Part shown: positions 8,619-16,042 of the stretch, piece after piece
Layout of the letters: each line of letters opens with the position of its first letter
Position numbering within the stretch: the first letter of the stretch is position 1
NCBI RefSeq assembly: GCF_004794515.1
Contig: NZ_SSDF01000084.1
Location: 62,001 to 126,000, forward strand
Direction: 5' to 3'
Length of the DNA: 64,000 nt
DNA from: Microbacterium sp. A20
Lineage (GTDB): Bacteria; Actinomycetota; Actinomycetes; Actinomycetales; Microbacteriaceae
Notes under the pieces: model-generated
The model's input: the letters and a program-made list of their open reading frames with translations, nothing else
Told to the model about the DNA's origin: nothing
The model's database searches: none
Translations under genes and position numbers: made by a program

Positions 8619-9374
8619 TCAGAGCACGCGGGAGAGGAAGTCCTGCGTCCGCGGATGCTGCGGGTTCGCGAGCACCTCGCGGGGGTCTCCCTCTTCGACG
8701 ATGTGCCCGCCGTCCATGAAGATCAGGCGCGAGCCGACCTCTCTGGCGAAGCCCATCTCGTGCGTGACCACGAGCATCGTCATGCCCTCGTCGGCCAGCG
8801 ACCGCATCACCTGCAGCACCTCGCCGACCAGCTCGGGGTCGAGTGCCGACGTCGGCTCATCGAACAGCATCATGTCGGGGTTCATGCACAGGGCACGGGC
8901 GATCGCGACGCGCTGCTGCTGCCCGCCGGAAAGGTGTCCGGGGTAGGCGTCCGCCTTCTCGGACAGTCCGACGCGCTCAAGCATGGCGCGTGCGATCAGT
9001 TCGGCTTCGTTCTTCGAGCGCTTCTTCACCCGCTGCTGCGCGACAGTGAGGTTGCCGAGCACATCCAGATGCGGAAACAGGTTGAAGCTCTGGAACACCA
9101 TGCCGATACGGGTGCGCACCGCGTCGATGTCGACGTCGGGGTCGGTGATGTCGATCCCCTCGATCAGCACCCGACCGGCGGTCGGCTCCTCGAGCAGGTT
9201 CACCGAGCGCAGCAGGGTCGATTTGCCGGAGCCCGAGGGTCCGATGACGCAGACGACCTCGCCCTTGGTGACCGTGAGGTCGATGCCCTTGAGCACCTCG
9301 TTGTCGCCGAACGACTTCACGAGCCCCTGCACGTCGATCGCGGGGGCGTGCACATCGATCTTCTCGGTGATCAT
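8619..9374 (-). CDS. Polar amino acid ABC transporter ATP-binding protein
   Basis: A 251-residue ATPase of the GlnQ/HisP type. Walker A is GPSGSGKST, the Q-loop is [11 protein letters not shown], the signature is [15 protein letters not shown], Walker B is [12 protein letters not shown] and the switch His is in VVTHEMGFA. No extra C-terminal domain is present, which is typical of PAAT importers. The ATG at 9374 overlaps the permease stop by four bases. It is the last gene of the operon 11021 to 8619. Confidence 0.93.
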   Translation of the reverse strand: MITEKIDVHAPAIDVQGLVKSFGDNEVLKGIDLTVTKGEVVCVIGPSGSGKSTLLRSVNLLEEPTAGRVLIEGIDITDPDVDIDAVRTRIGMVFQSFNLFPHLDVLGNLTVAQQRVKKRSKNEAELIARAMLERVGLSEKADAYPGHLSGGQQQRVAIARALCMNPDMMLFDEPTSALDPELVGEVLQVMRSLADEGMTMLVVTHEMGFAREVGSRLIFMDGGHIVEEGDPREVLANPQHPRTQDFLSRVL

Positions 9375-10168
9375 CGCTGCCTCGACATCCGTCGCTCCAG
9401 CCACGCGCTGAAGCGCGTGAGCGGAATCGTCACGATCAGGTACAGGATCGCCGCCATGATGAGCGGCGTCGCATTCGCGTTCTGGGTGCTCGCATCGCGG
9501 GCGAAGTTCGTGAGCTCCTTCGACCAGATGAAGGACCCGGCGATGAACAGCAGAGACGTGTCCTTCAAGAGCAGCACGAACTCGTTGGTCAGGGGCGGGA
9601 TGATGATCCGGAACCCCTGCGGCACGATGATCCAGAAGGTCGTCTTCAGGGGCGACATGCCCAACGATCGCGCCGCCTCCGTCTGCCCCTTCGGGACCGC
9701 CTGGATGCCGGCGCGGATCGTCTCGGCCATGTACGCCGAGGCGACGAGGACGAGACCGATCAGTCCGAGCACGACCGGTCCGCCGAGCTTCGTCCCGGGA
9801 ACGCCCACCGCGATCGGCAGGATGAAGGCGATGCCGAAGATCGTCAGGATCGCGGGGAGCCCGCGGAACAGCTCGATCCACACCGTCGCGATCCATCGGA
9901 ACGGCGCGATGACCGACAACTTCATCAGGGCGAGCAGCACCCCGAGGAGCAAGCCCCCCGCGAACGCCACCGCCGTGAACCACAGCGTGTTCACGAGGGC
10001 GGTCGTGATGATCCCGGGGAACATCTTCGCCGCGACCTCAGGGTTGAAGAACAGCGGTCCGATCTTCGCCCAGTCGGTGGTCAGGATCGCCCAGACGGCG
10101 ATCGCGAGCAGCACCGCATACACGGAATACCGATACAGCTTGGCCTTGGTCGTGCGCCTCAACGCCAT
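9371..10168 (-). CDS. Polar amino acid ABC transporter permease
   Basis: A 265-residue membrane subunit of the HisM/GlnP family. The conserved N-terminal helix has [20 protein letters not shown], and [17 protein letters not shown] matches the family ELFRG(L/T)P motif. The EAA loop is [21 protein letters not shown]. Since only one permease gene is present, it probably acts as a homodimer. A 34-base gap separates it from the binding protein upstream. Confidence 0.93.
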   Translation of the reverse strand: MALRRTTKAKLYRYSVYAVLLAIAVWAILTTDWAKIGPLFFNPEVAAKMFPGIITTALVNTLWFTAVAFAGGLLLGVLLALMKLSVIAPFRWIATVWIELFRGLPAILTIFGIAFILPIAVGVPGTKLGGPVVLGLIGLVLVASAYMAETIRAGIQAVPKGQTEAARSLGMSPLKTTFWIIVPQGFRIIIPPLTNEFVLLLKDTSLLFIAGSFIWSKELTNFARDASTQNANATPLIMAAILYLIVTIPLTRFSAWLERRMSRQR

Positions 10169-10202
10169 CGTCGAGGTCCTCCCGCTCTACCGACTCCGCC
10201 GG

Positions 10203-11021
10203 TCACTTGGCCGCGAGGTACTCGTCGTAGATCTCCTGGTACGTGCCGTCGTCCTGGAGCTCCTTGAGCGCCTTGTTGATGGCCTCGCGGAGTTCGTCCT
10301 TCTCACCCTTGGCGAAGGCGAAACCGTAGGACTCGTCGGTCGGGTACGTCTCGACGATCTTGTAGTCGGAGTTCTCCTGCTCGTGGACGTAGTTGACGGG
10401 CTGATCCTGGAGGATGGCGTCGATCTGACCGGCCTGCATCGCCGGCCACAGCTCACCGTCGCCGCCGTACTGCACCAGCTGGGCGCCCTTGGCGTTCTCG
10501 GTCGCGTAGGACTCGCCGGTGGTGCCCTGCTGCACGCCGACGTTCTTGCCGTCGAGGTCGTCGATCGACTCGATGCCCGAGTCGGTGCGGACCAGCAGCG
10601 ACTGCAGCGAGTCGACGTACGGGTCGGAGAAGTCGATGTTCGCCTTGCGCTCCTCGGTGATCGTCATCGCGGAGGCGCCGATGTCGCACTGGCCCGAAAC
10701 GAGGATCGCGCCCGACTGCAGCGGGTCGAAGGCCACGTCCTGGACGGAGATCTTGAGGTCGAGCTTCTCGGCGATCGCGGTGAGCAGGTCGATGTCGAAG
10801 CCCGAGTAGCCGGACTCGGAGCTCGTGTCCTCGATCTCGAAGGGCGGGTAGGGCACGTCGGAGCACACGGAGAGCGTGCCCGCCTCCGCCAGGCCGTACT
10901 CGTCGCCGGCGGCGGGAGCGTCGCTGCTGCCCGCATCGGACGAACCGGTCGCGCAGCCGGCGAGCGCGAGAGTGGCGGTCGCCATGAGGGCGAGACCGGC
11001 GATGAGGTTACGACGAGTCAT
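10203..11021 (-). CDS. Polar amino acid ABC transporter substrate-binding lipoprotein
   Basis: A 272-residue periplasmic-binding-protein type 3 (SBP_bac_3) protein. The start at 11021 gives MTRRNLIAG and a lipobox LAGC with Cys23; CAGGAG lies at the right distance upstream. Family motifs are TLSVCSDVPYPPFE, GFDIDLLTAIAEKL, the arginine-containing DIGASAMTITEERK region and the hinge GKNVGVQQGTTGE. It captures an amino acid, probably cationic or polar, for the permease/ATPase encoded next. No helix-level clue identifies the exact ligand. Confidence 0.92.
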   Translation of the reverse strand: MTRRNLIAGLALMATATLALAGCATGSSDAGSSDAPAAGDEYGLAEAGTLSVCSDVPYPPFEIEDTSSESGYSGFDIDLLTAIAEKLDLKISVQDVAFDPLQSGAILVSGQCDIGASAMTITEERKANIDFSDPYVDSLQSLLVRTDSGIESIDDLDGKNVGVQQGTTGESYATENAKGAQLVQYGGDGELWPAMQAGQIDAILQDQPVNYVHEQENSDYKIVETYPTDESYGFAFAKGEKDELREAINKALKELQDDGTYQEIYDEYLAAK

Positions 11022-11073
11022 GTCGGCTCCTGAAGGACGAGGGCGGGGTATGCCCACGGACGGGTAGGAGAAC

Positions 11074-11103
11074 ATCTAAACATGCGGCTCGTCGCGTGAC
11101 CAA
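11074..11103 (-). promoter_or_regulatory. Promoter of the amino-acid ABC operon
   Basis: On the minus strand a -35 TTGGTC (11098-11103) and a -10 TTTAGAT (11074-11080) are separated by 17 bases, about 53 bases before the ATG at 11021. The rest of the gap up to 11194 has no convincing gene. Confidence 0.5.
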
Positions 11104-11194
11104 TGACATGGGGCAGCGGACGTATCACGTTTGGGTTGCAAGTGCACGGCGCCCAAGCCGTGAAATCGAGTGCCGCAGCGGATGCGACGCCGTC

Positions 11195-11497
11195 TCAGAG
11201 CTCGAAGTCGACCGCGACGCGGGAAGCGACCACCGAGCGGATGTAGCCGGCGACCTCCTCATGCGCAGGGTGCACCTGGTACGCGTCGATGTCGGCCACC
11301 GAGGCGAAGTCGGCCACGAGCGTCACGTCCCAGTTCGTCTCCGGGTATGCCGCATTGGCGCCGGCGGAGATCGAGAGCAGCTGCGGCACGACGCCATGCA
11401 GGGCGTTGAGGCGACGAGCGACCTCGGCCGCCTGCTCTGCGCGCAGGGCGGCGTCTTCGGCCGCGAGCTTCCACGTCACGACATGGCGGATGGTCAC
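11195..11497 (-). CDS. Dabb (stress-responsive alpha/beta barrel) family protein
   Basis: A 100-residue protein starting at GTG 11497 (V-TIRHVVTWKL). HVVTWKL at the N-terminus, the central ISAGANAAYPETNWDVTLVADFAS and the C-terminal YQVHPAHEEVAGYIRSVVASR follow the Dabb fold, a dimeric ferredoxin-like barrel found in stress proteins and some oxidoreductases. Its start overlaps the stop of the glutaredoxin gene by four bases, so it is the third gene of a coupled set. Its reaction is unknown. Confidence 0.85.
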   Translation of the reverse strand: MTIRHVVTWKLAAEDAALRAEQAAEVARRLNALHGVVPQLLSISAGANAAYPETNWDVTLVADFASVADIDAYQVHPAHEEVAGYIRSVVASRVAVDFEL

Positions 11498-11790
11498 AGG
11501 GACTCCTTCGTCTCGATCTGCGCCTCGCCGCGAACCGCGGCCTCCAGCGCCTCGCGCAACCGGTCGGGCGACACCCGCCAGTGCGCGTGCAGGTCGCCGT
11601 CGATCAGGACGACGGGGATCTTCTCCCACCACAGTTCGTACAGCCCGGGGTCATCCTGGATGGACGCCTCGACGATCTCGATCTGCTCCGCCGCGGCGTC
11701 GGGCAGCTCGGCGACGACAGCGTCGATCACGTCGGAGGCCACCTCGCACAGGTGGCAGTCGGGCTTGCGGATCAGAGTCAGCGTGGTCAC
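11494..11790 (-). CDS. Glutaredoxin family protein (DUF836-like)
   Basis: A 98-residue thioredoxin-fold protein with an N-terminal redox motif CHLC (Cys12 and Cys15) after TLTLIRKPD. The cis-proline loop is KIPVVLIDG, and WRVSPDRLREAL forms the C-terminal helix. It is probably a small thiol-disulfide oxidoreductase. The GTG start at 11790 overlaps the rhodanese stop by four bases, and its own stop overlaps the Dabb start, suggesting translational coupling of the three. Confidence 0.88.
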   Translation of the reverse strand: MTTLTLIRKPDCHLCEVASDVIDAVVAELPDAAAEQIEIVEASIQDDPGLYELWWEKIPVVLIDGDLHAHWRVSPDRLREALEAAVRGEAQIETKESL

Positions 11791-12089
11791 GCCGACGGCA
11801 CCTCGACAGCGCGCCCCTGGGAGATCCACTCCCCCGTGCCACCCTCGACGTTGGTGGCATCGAAGCCGCGCGACTCCAGCGCCTCGACGACCCGAGCCGA
11901 GCGACCGCCGGCCTGGCAGATCACGTCGAACGATTCCGCCGGCAGCTCATCGAGCCGGTTGCCGATCTCGGACATGGGGATGTTGACGGCGCCCGGCACG
12001 TGACCCGCGGCGAACTCGTCCACCTCCCGCACATCGATGAGCGGGACGCCCGACCGCTCGGCGAGTTCGGTGACGGTGATCGACTTCAT
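11787..12089 (-). CDS. Single-domain rhodanese-like protein
   Basis: A 100-residue rhodanese domain. The CDC25-like N-terminal signature is PLIDVREVDEFAAGHVPGAVNIP. The active-site loop CQAGGRS gives the persulfide-forming Cys58, and the C-terminal motif is GTGEWISQGRAV. It probably transfers sulfur or senses sulfide. The ATG at 12089 follows GAGAGGAAG. It leads a coupled three-gene set with a glutaredoxin and a Dabb protein, which suggests a shared thiol or sulfur-stress role (inference). Confidence 0.9.
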   Translation of the reverse strand: MKSITVTELAERSGVPLIDVREVDEFAAGHVPGAVNIPMSEIGNRLDELPAESFDVICQAGGRSARVVEALESRGFDATNVEGGTGEWISQGRAVEVPSA

Positions 12090-12123
12090 GGCTTCCTCTC
12101 GGCGGTACGGAGCTGCGGGCAGA

Positions 12124-12160
12124 GACACAAAGCGCCCGTCCGAAGACAGGCGCTCGTGTC
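12124..12160 (-). terminator. Hairpin after the bS22 gene
   Basis: AGCGCCCGTC and GACAGGCGCT form a 10-bp stem (one mismatch) around a CGAA tetraloop at 12131-12154. GACAC/GTGTC can extend it. It lies just past the bS22 stop and before the rhodanese gene. Confidence 0.65.
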
Positions 12161-12167
12161 TGGTCGC

Positions 12168-12266
12168 TTACTTCTTGTTGCGACGCTGGTGGCGAGTCTT
12201 GCGAAGCAGCTTGCGGTGCTTCTTCTTCGCCATGCGCTTGCGGCGCTTCTTGATGACAGAACCCAC
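12168..12266 (-). CDS. bS22 ribosomal protein (AURKAIP1/COX24 domain)
   Basis: A 32-residue, extremely basic protein. It starts at GTG 12266 with GSVIKKRRKRMAKKKHRK and ends QRRNKK. It matches the mycobacterial 33-residue protein once annotated Rv0500B, which was found in ribosome structures and named bS22. It sits on the small ribosomal subunit near the decoding centre. It is too short for most gene finders, but the frame is unmistakable. A terminator hairpin follows. A related small HTH gene, like Rv0500A in mycobacteria, lies one gene upstream at 12883. Confidence 0.93.
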   Translation of the reverse strand: MGSVIKKRRKRMAKKKHRKLLRKTRHQRRNKK

Positions 12267-12378
12267 GGAAACCTCACTAAGTCAGTGGCTGGGTGTCGCC
12301 GAAATCGGACACCCGGGTACGGGCACGGAAAATGCCTCGGGTCAGTCTAGCAAATCCGACGGGCTCCGCCGTCCGGCC

Positions 12379-12864
12379 TCACTCCGGAACCTCGTCCGTC
12401 ACCAGGAACCGCCACACGAGGGCGTGCCCGAGGGCGACGAGCCCGATGAGCAGGAGCGCTTCGACCTGGATGCCGGTGAGTCCGAACGGGGCGACGAGGT
12501 GGGGCGCCACTCCGATCACGGCGACCGCCGCGTACACCACCACGGTGCCGGCCTGGATCCAGCGCACCGACCTCGGCGTCCCGTCTTTCCCGGCCTGCGC
12601 GACCAGGCGAATCATGGAGACGCCGCCCACGATCGCGACGACGACGAAGGACAGACGCCACAGGATCGGGGTCTCGGCGCCGCCGACCTGCGCGAAGAGC
12701 CCCATCAGGGCGGGCAGCAAGAAGGAGAGGTAGATGCCGCCGATGGTCCGGCGCATCGCGGGATTCGCGGTCCAGTCACGGCGAGCGCGGACGACGTTCC
12801 ACCAGAGTCCCGTGAGCGTGAAGCACGTGGTGGAGAAGAGAGCGTAGAACGTGCTGACGTCCAC
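12379..12864 (-). CDS. Hypothetical four- or five-helix membrane protein
   Basis: A 161-residue protein, largely hydrophobic. Segments are FYALFSTTCFTLTGLWW, IGGIYLSFLLPALMGLFAQV, ILWRLSFVVVAIVGGVSMI, WIQAGTVVVYAAVAVIGV and a last helix VEALLLIGLVALGHALVW. I do not recognise a named family. It sits between the small HTH gene and bS22, all on one strand, in a neighbourhood that in mycobacteria contains only Rv0500A and Rv0500B. Confidence 0.7.
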   Translation of the reverse strand: MDVSTFYALFSTTCFTLTGLWWNVVRARRDWTANPAMRRTIGGIYLSFLLPALMGLFAQVGGAETPILWRLSFVVVAIVGGVSMIRLVAQAGKDGTPRSVRWIQAGTVVVYAAVAVIGVAPHLVAPFGLTGIQVEALLLIGLVALGHALVWRFLVTDEVPE

Positions 12865-12882
12865 GGCGGCTTCTCCCGGGAT

Positions 12883-13074
12883 TCAACCGACGTCGGCGAT
12901 GGGCCGCTGCAGCGCGTCGGCCACGGCGGATTCGGGCACGCGATAGCTGCGGCCGAAGCGAACGGCCGGCAGCTCCCCGGCGTGGACCAGCCGGTAGACG
13001 GTCATCTTCGACACGCGCATCAGTTCGGCGACCTCGGCCACCGTGAGGAATCGGACATCTGGAACCTCGGGCAT
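12883..13074 (-). CDS. Excisionase-type helix-turn-helix regulator (Rv0500A-like)
   Basis: A 63-residue DNA-binding protein with a MerR/excisionase-like winged helix: FLTVAEVAELMRVSKMTVYRLVHAGELPAVRFGRSYRVPESAV. This is very close to the small actinobacterial HTH proteins represented by Rv0500A of M. tuberculosis and is distantly BldC-like. The start at 13074 is preferred because GAAAGGGG lies about 9 bases upstream. An in-frame ATG at 13101 would add nine residues. In mycobacteria the gene sits with proC and bS22; here proC is 9 kb away while bS22 remains near. Confidence 0.85.
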   Translation of the reverse strand: MPEVPDVRFLTVAEVAELMRVSKMTVYRLVHAGELPAVRFGRSYRVPESAVADALQRPIADVG

Positions 13075-13149
13075 CCCACGTACCCCTTTCTCGATGTGCA
13101 CACTCTATGGGGTAGCTGGGACGCATGTAAACCCGTGTGGCCCTTGTGC

Positions 13150-14073
13150 TCAGAGGGAAGAGCGCACGGTCGCGAACGCGCGGACGGGGAACGTACCGAA
13201 CCCGCGCACCGCGGGCGGTGCCGCCGTGAAGTGAGCGCCCCGAGCCGGAAGAGCATCCAGGCGGGTCAGATGCTCCACCACGTGCACTCCGGCCGCCAGC
13301 AGGATGCTGTGCGCCGGGCGCTCTCCTCCACTCTCGGTGTCGTCGATATTCAGAGAGTCGATGCCGACGAGACGCACCCCGGCGTCGGCCAGGAAGCGAG
13401 CGGCGTCCTCCGCCAGGTACGGCGCGCCGTGGGCATACTCGGGCGCGCCGAAGTGTCGGTCCCACCCCGTGTCGAGCAGGACAGCAGACCCGCGGAGATC
13501 GCGGTCGGCGAGGGTGGCCGCGCGGATGCCGCGCTGCTCCGGCGTCCATGCATCGCGCAAGTGGAACACTTCGGCGGGCAGCCCGACGAGGGTCCGCAGG
13601 TCCAGCGAGGCGAGGTCGCCACCCTCGGCGTATCGGTGGAAAGGCGAGTCGAGATACGTGCCGGTATTGCCGATCATCGTGATGACGTCCATCGCGAACT
13701 CGGTTCCCGGCGCGTACTTCGTGCGGGAGTCCTGGCGAGTGAGGAACGGGGTGATCGTCGGCGCGGGGAGCCCGGGGTACGTCACCAGACCCGCCTCGAT
13801 GGGATGGCTCAGGTCGATCACCGCATCCTCCACCGAATCGCGGACCGTCTCCACGCCTCGACTGCCCCGGTGGGATTCTTGGACGATCCGGAGACCGTGA
13901 AGATCGACGGTGCTCACGAGCGCCAAGCCGAGATGCCGGATGAGGAGCGCGCCGATCTCCTCGGATGTCATATCCGGATGCGGGAGGTCGAGACGGAATC
14001 CGTCGCCGGTGATGCCGCCTCCGTTCGCGAAGGCGATCGTGAAGTCGAAGTGCGCTCTGTATTCGGCCGTCAT
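13150..14073 (-). CDS. Cyclase family (kynurenine formamidase-like) hydrolase
   Basis: A 307-residue protein. The first 75 or so residues (FDFTIAFANGGGITGDGFRLDLP..., SEEIGALLIRHLGLALVSTV) form an extra N-terminal unit I cannot name. From VIDLSHPIEAGLVTYPGLP onward it is a cyclase (PF04199) domain. The usual metal site HxGTHxDxPxH reads NTGTYLDSPFH here, so the two leading histidines are Asn and Tyr while Asp and the last His remain. Variants of this kind occur in the family. Late motifs LLDTGWDRHFG, GIDSLNID and HSILLAAGVHVVEHL fit. The substrate is unknown. Confidence 0.8.
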   Translation of the reverse strand: MTAEYRAHFDFTIAFANGGGITGDGFRLDLPHPDMTSEEIGALLIRHLGLALVSTVDLHGLRIVQESHRGSRGVETVRDSVEDAVIDLSHPIEAGLVTYPGLPAPTITPFLTRQDSRTKYAPGTEFAMDVITMIGNTGTYLDSPFHRYAEGGDLASLDLRTLVGLPAEVFHLRDAWTPEQRGIRAATLADRDLRGSAVLLDTGWDRHFGAPEYAHGAPYLAEDAARFLADAGVRLVGIDSLNIDDTESGGERPAHSILLAAGVHVVEHLTRLDALPARGAHFTAAPPAVRGFGTFPVRAFATVRSSL

Positions 14074-14112
14074 GTCCTCATCATGGCGAAGACTGCCGAC
14101 GCCGCGGGAGGG

Positions 14113-15045
14113 TCAGACCGACTTCTTGGCCTTGGCCAATCGCTCCCGCGCATCGCGAAGCGCCTGCCGCTCGATCTTGTGAGCCGTACGCAGAGCCTTC
14201 TCCGCGTCACGCACAGCCTTCTGCGCGTCCTTGAGCCGGCGATCACCGGCGAGCTCCGCGGGATCGAGATCGACCCACTCGGCCGCTGCGGACCGTGGCT
14301 CGGCGCGATCGAGTCCGGCGATGTAGGCGGCCACGCCGTCGAGTGTCCGCTCGACCCCGAAGCGGAACGGATCGGCCGCGGAGAGGAACACGCCTTCATC
14401 GATCGCGCGCCGCAGGGCCGGGAATTCCTCCGACGTGATCACCCGGTCGAAGAGTACCGCCTCCCGAGCCGAGACCTCGTCCGGTGTGAGTCCGCTGCCG
14501 CGGGCCTGTTCCGTGTAGCCGGCCTGCACGATCCCGCACCAGCGGGCGTGCCCCGTCATCGCGAGCGCGACGGCCAGCCGCTCCTCTGCCGTCAGCGGCG
14601 TCTCTTCCAGGGCCGTGAGCCCCGCATCGATCCATGCGGAACTGTTCGGCGTGATCGGTGAGCCGGTGATCGGCAGCGACAGCATCCAGGGGTGACGGAG
14701 GTAGAGCAGGATCTGCGCCTCGTACAGCGCCAGCAGTCGCCCGCGCCATCCGTCGACCTCGAGGTGACTCTCGGGAGGAAGACCCGTCGCCTCCTCCTGC
14801 ATGAGCAGCAGCAGGTCGTCCTTCGCGGTCACGTAGCGGTAGAGCGACATCGGCGTGAAGCCGAGTTTCGCCGCCACCGCCGCCATGGACACGGCGCCGA
14901 TTCCCTCGGCATCCGCCAGTTCGACGGCTGCGTCGACGATCTTCTCGACGCTCATCTCCCGCTTGGGTCCGCGCTGCGGATTCGCGGCGACGCCCCAGGC
15001 GAGCGCGATCCCCCGTGGCAGCTCCGGCGGCTCGGTCTCAGTCAT
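14113..15045 (-). CDS. TetR family transcriptional regulator
   Basis: A 310-residue repressor with the HTH at about residues 30-80 (VEKIVDAAVELADAEG..., MAAVAAKLGFTPMSLYRYVTAKDDLL), followed by a TetR_C-like ligand domain. It is longer than typical TetR proteins. The last 50 or so residues are an alanine/lysine/arginine-rich helix (AQKAVRDAEKALRTAHK...), probably a coiled coil. It is divergent from the DrrAB-like exporter at 15149. A palindrome and repeated boxes lie in the 103-base gap, so it probably represses the exporter and itself. Confidence 0.9.
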   Translation of the reverse strand: MTETEPPELPRGIALAWGVAANPQRGPKREMSVEKIVDAAVELADAEGIGAVSMAAVAAKLGFTPMSLYRYVTAKDDLLLLMQEEATGLPPESHLEVDGWRGRLLALYEAQILLYLRHPWMLSLPITGSPITPNSSAWIDAGLTALEETPLTAEERLAVALAMTGHARWCGIVQAGYTEQARGSGLTPDEVSAREAVLFDRVITSEEFPALRRAIDEGVFLSAADPFRFGVERTLDGVAAYIAGLDRAEPRSAAAEWVDLDPAELAGDRRLKDAQKAVRDAEKALRTAHKIERQALRDARERLAKAKKSV

Positions 15046-15060
15046 GCGCCCATCCTACTT

Positions 15061-15079
15061 CTGTTTATTTAATAAACAG
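15061..15079. promoter_or_regulatory. Candidate TetR operator
   Basis: CTGTTTATTTAATAAACAG is an odd-centred perfect palindrome 15 bases upstream of the TetR start. It is strikingly AT-rich in GC-rich surroundings, and its TTTAAT/TAATAA cores could also serve as a -10 region. Confidence 0.7.
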
Positions 15080-15090
15080 TGTGTTACCGT

Positions 15091-15134
15091 CATACACAGT
15101 TGCGTTGCCCATACACAGTTTTCTCCATACACAG
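15091..15134. repeat. Three CATACACAG direct repeats upstream of the DrrAB exporter
   Basis: CATACACAG occurs at 15091, 15110 and 15126, with 19- and 16-base periods, ending 14 bases before the ABC start codon at 15149. The last copy runs straight into the ribosome site AAAGGG. Either a second regulator binds here or the repeats assist the TetR protein. Confidence 0.6.
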
Positions 15135-15148
15135 AAAGGGATCACCTG

Positions 15149-16042
15149 ATGGATACAGCCATCGAGGTACGAGGCCTGCACAAGGCATTCGCCAAGAAGA
15201 CCGTCGTCGACGGCTTGGATTTCACCGTCGGACGCGGGGAGGTCTTCGCCCTGCTCGGACCCAACGGCGCCGGCAAGACGACCACGATCAACATCCTCAC
15301 CACCCTCACCGCCGCCGACGCCGGCACCACGACCGTCGCCGGGTGGGACGTGCGCACGCACGCGGTCGAGGTGCAGCGCCGTATCAGCCTCACCGGTCAG
15401 GCGGCCGCCGTCGACGACGCGCTGACGGCGACGGAGAACGTGGTGATGTTCGCCCGACTCGCCGGCCTCGGCCGCGCCGCGGCCAAGCGTCGTGCCGCCG
15501 ACCTGATCGCCCAGTTCGACCTGACCGATGCCGCCACTCGCACCGTGCGCACGTTCTCCGGGGGAATGCGCCGCCGTCTCGACCTCGCCCTGAGTTTCGT
15601 CGTGACACCCGAAGTGCTGTTCCTGGACGAACCGACCACGGGCCTCGACACCCGCAGCCGCCGCGATCTGTGGGACATCATCCGGATGCTCGCCGCCTCC
15701 GGCACCACGGTGTTCCTGACGACGCAGTACCTCGAGGAGGCCGACCAGCTCGCCGACCGGATCGCGGTGCTGCACGACGGTCGCATCGCCGCGCTCGGCA
15801 CACCGGCGGAGCTGAAGGCGCGCATCGGCGGGGACACGGTCGAGCTCCATGACGACCACGGGGTGCTCAACCGCGAGATCCCCACCGACGGCACGGTCGC
15901 CGACCTGCGGCGAGCGCTCGACCTGCTCGACGAGGAGGGCGCCGACGGCGTCGTCACGCTGCGCCGCCCCACCCTCGACGACGTCTTCCTCGCCGTCACC
16001 TCCCCTGCCTCCACCCCTCGCCCCGTGAAGGAGAACGCATGA
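15149..16042 (+). CDS. DrrA-like ABC exporter ATP-binding protein
   Basis: A 297-residue ATPase of the daunorubicin-resistance (DrrA/CcmA) class. Walker A is GPNGAGKTTT, the signature is FSGGMRRRLDLALS, Walker B is VLFLDEPTTGLD and the D-loop/H-loop region reads TQYLEEADQLADRIAVL. The C-terminal LRRPTLDDVFLAVT is the characteristic DrrA tail (DUF4162-like). It powers efflux by the permease whose start overlaps its stop (ATGA at 16039). The divergent TetR gene probably controls it. Possible substrates are hydrophobic drugs. Confidence 0.93.
   Translation: MDTAIEVRGLHKAFAKKTVVDGLDFTVGRGEVFALLGPNGAGKTTTINILTTLTAADAGTTTVAGWDVRTHAVEVQRRISLTGQAAAVDDALTATENVVMFARLAGLGRAAAKRRAADLIAQFDLTDAATRTVRTFSGGMRRRLDLALSFVVTPEVLFLDEPTTGLDTRSRRDLWDIIRMLAASGTTVFLTTQYLEEADQLADRIAVLHDGRIAALGTPAELKARIGGDTVELHDDHGVLNREIPTDGTVADLRRALDLLDEEGADGVVTLRRPTLDDVFLAVTSPASTPRPVKENA

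Noticed and set aside
8655..11033. Plus-strand frame over the amino-acid ABC operon
   Set aside because: The opposite strand encodes a complete importer with intact motifs; no domain is present in this frame.
12037..14661. Plus-strand frame of 874 codons across the HTH, cyclase and TetR region
   Set aside because: It crosses several real minus-strand genes and intergenic regions without a recognisable domain. Mirror-frame openness is expected at this GC content.
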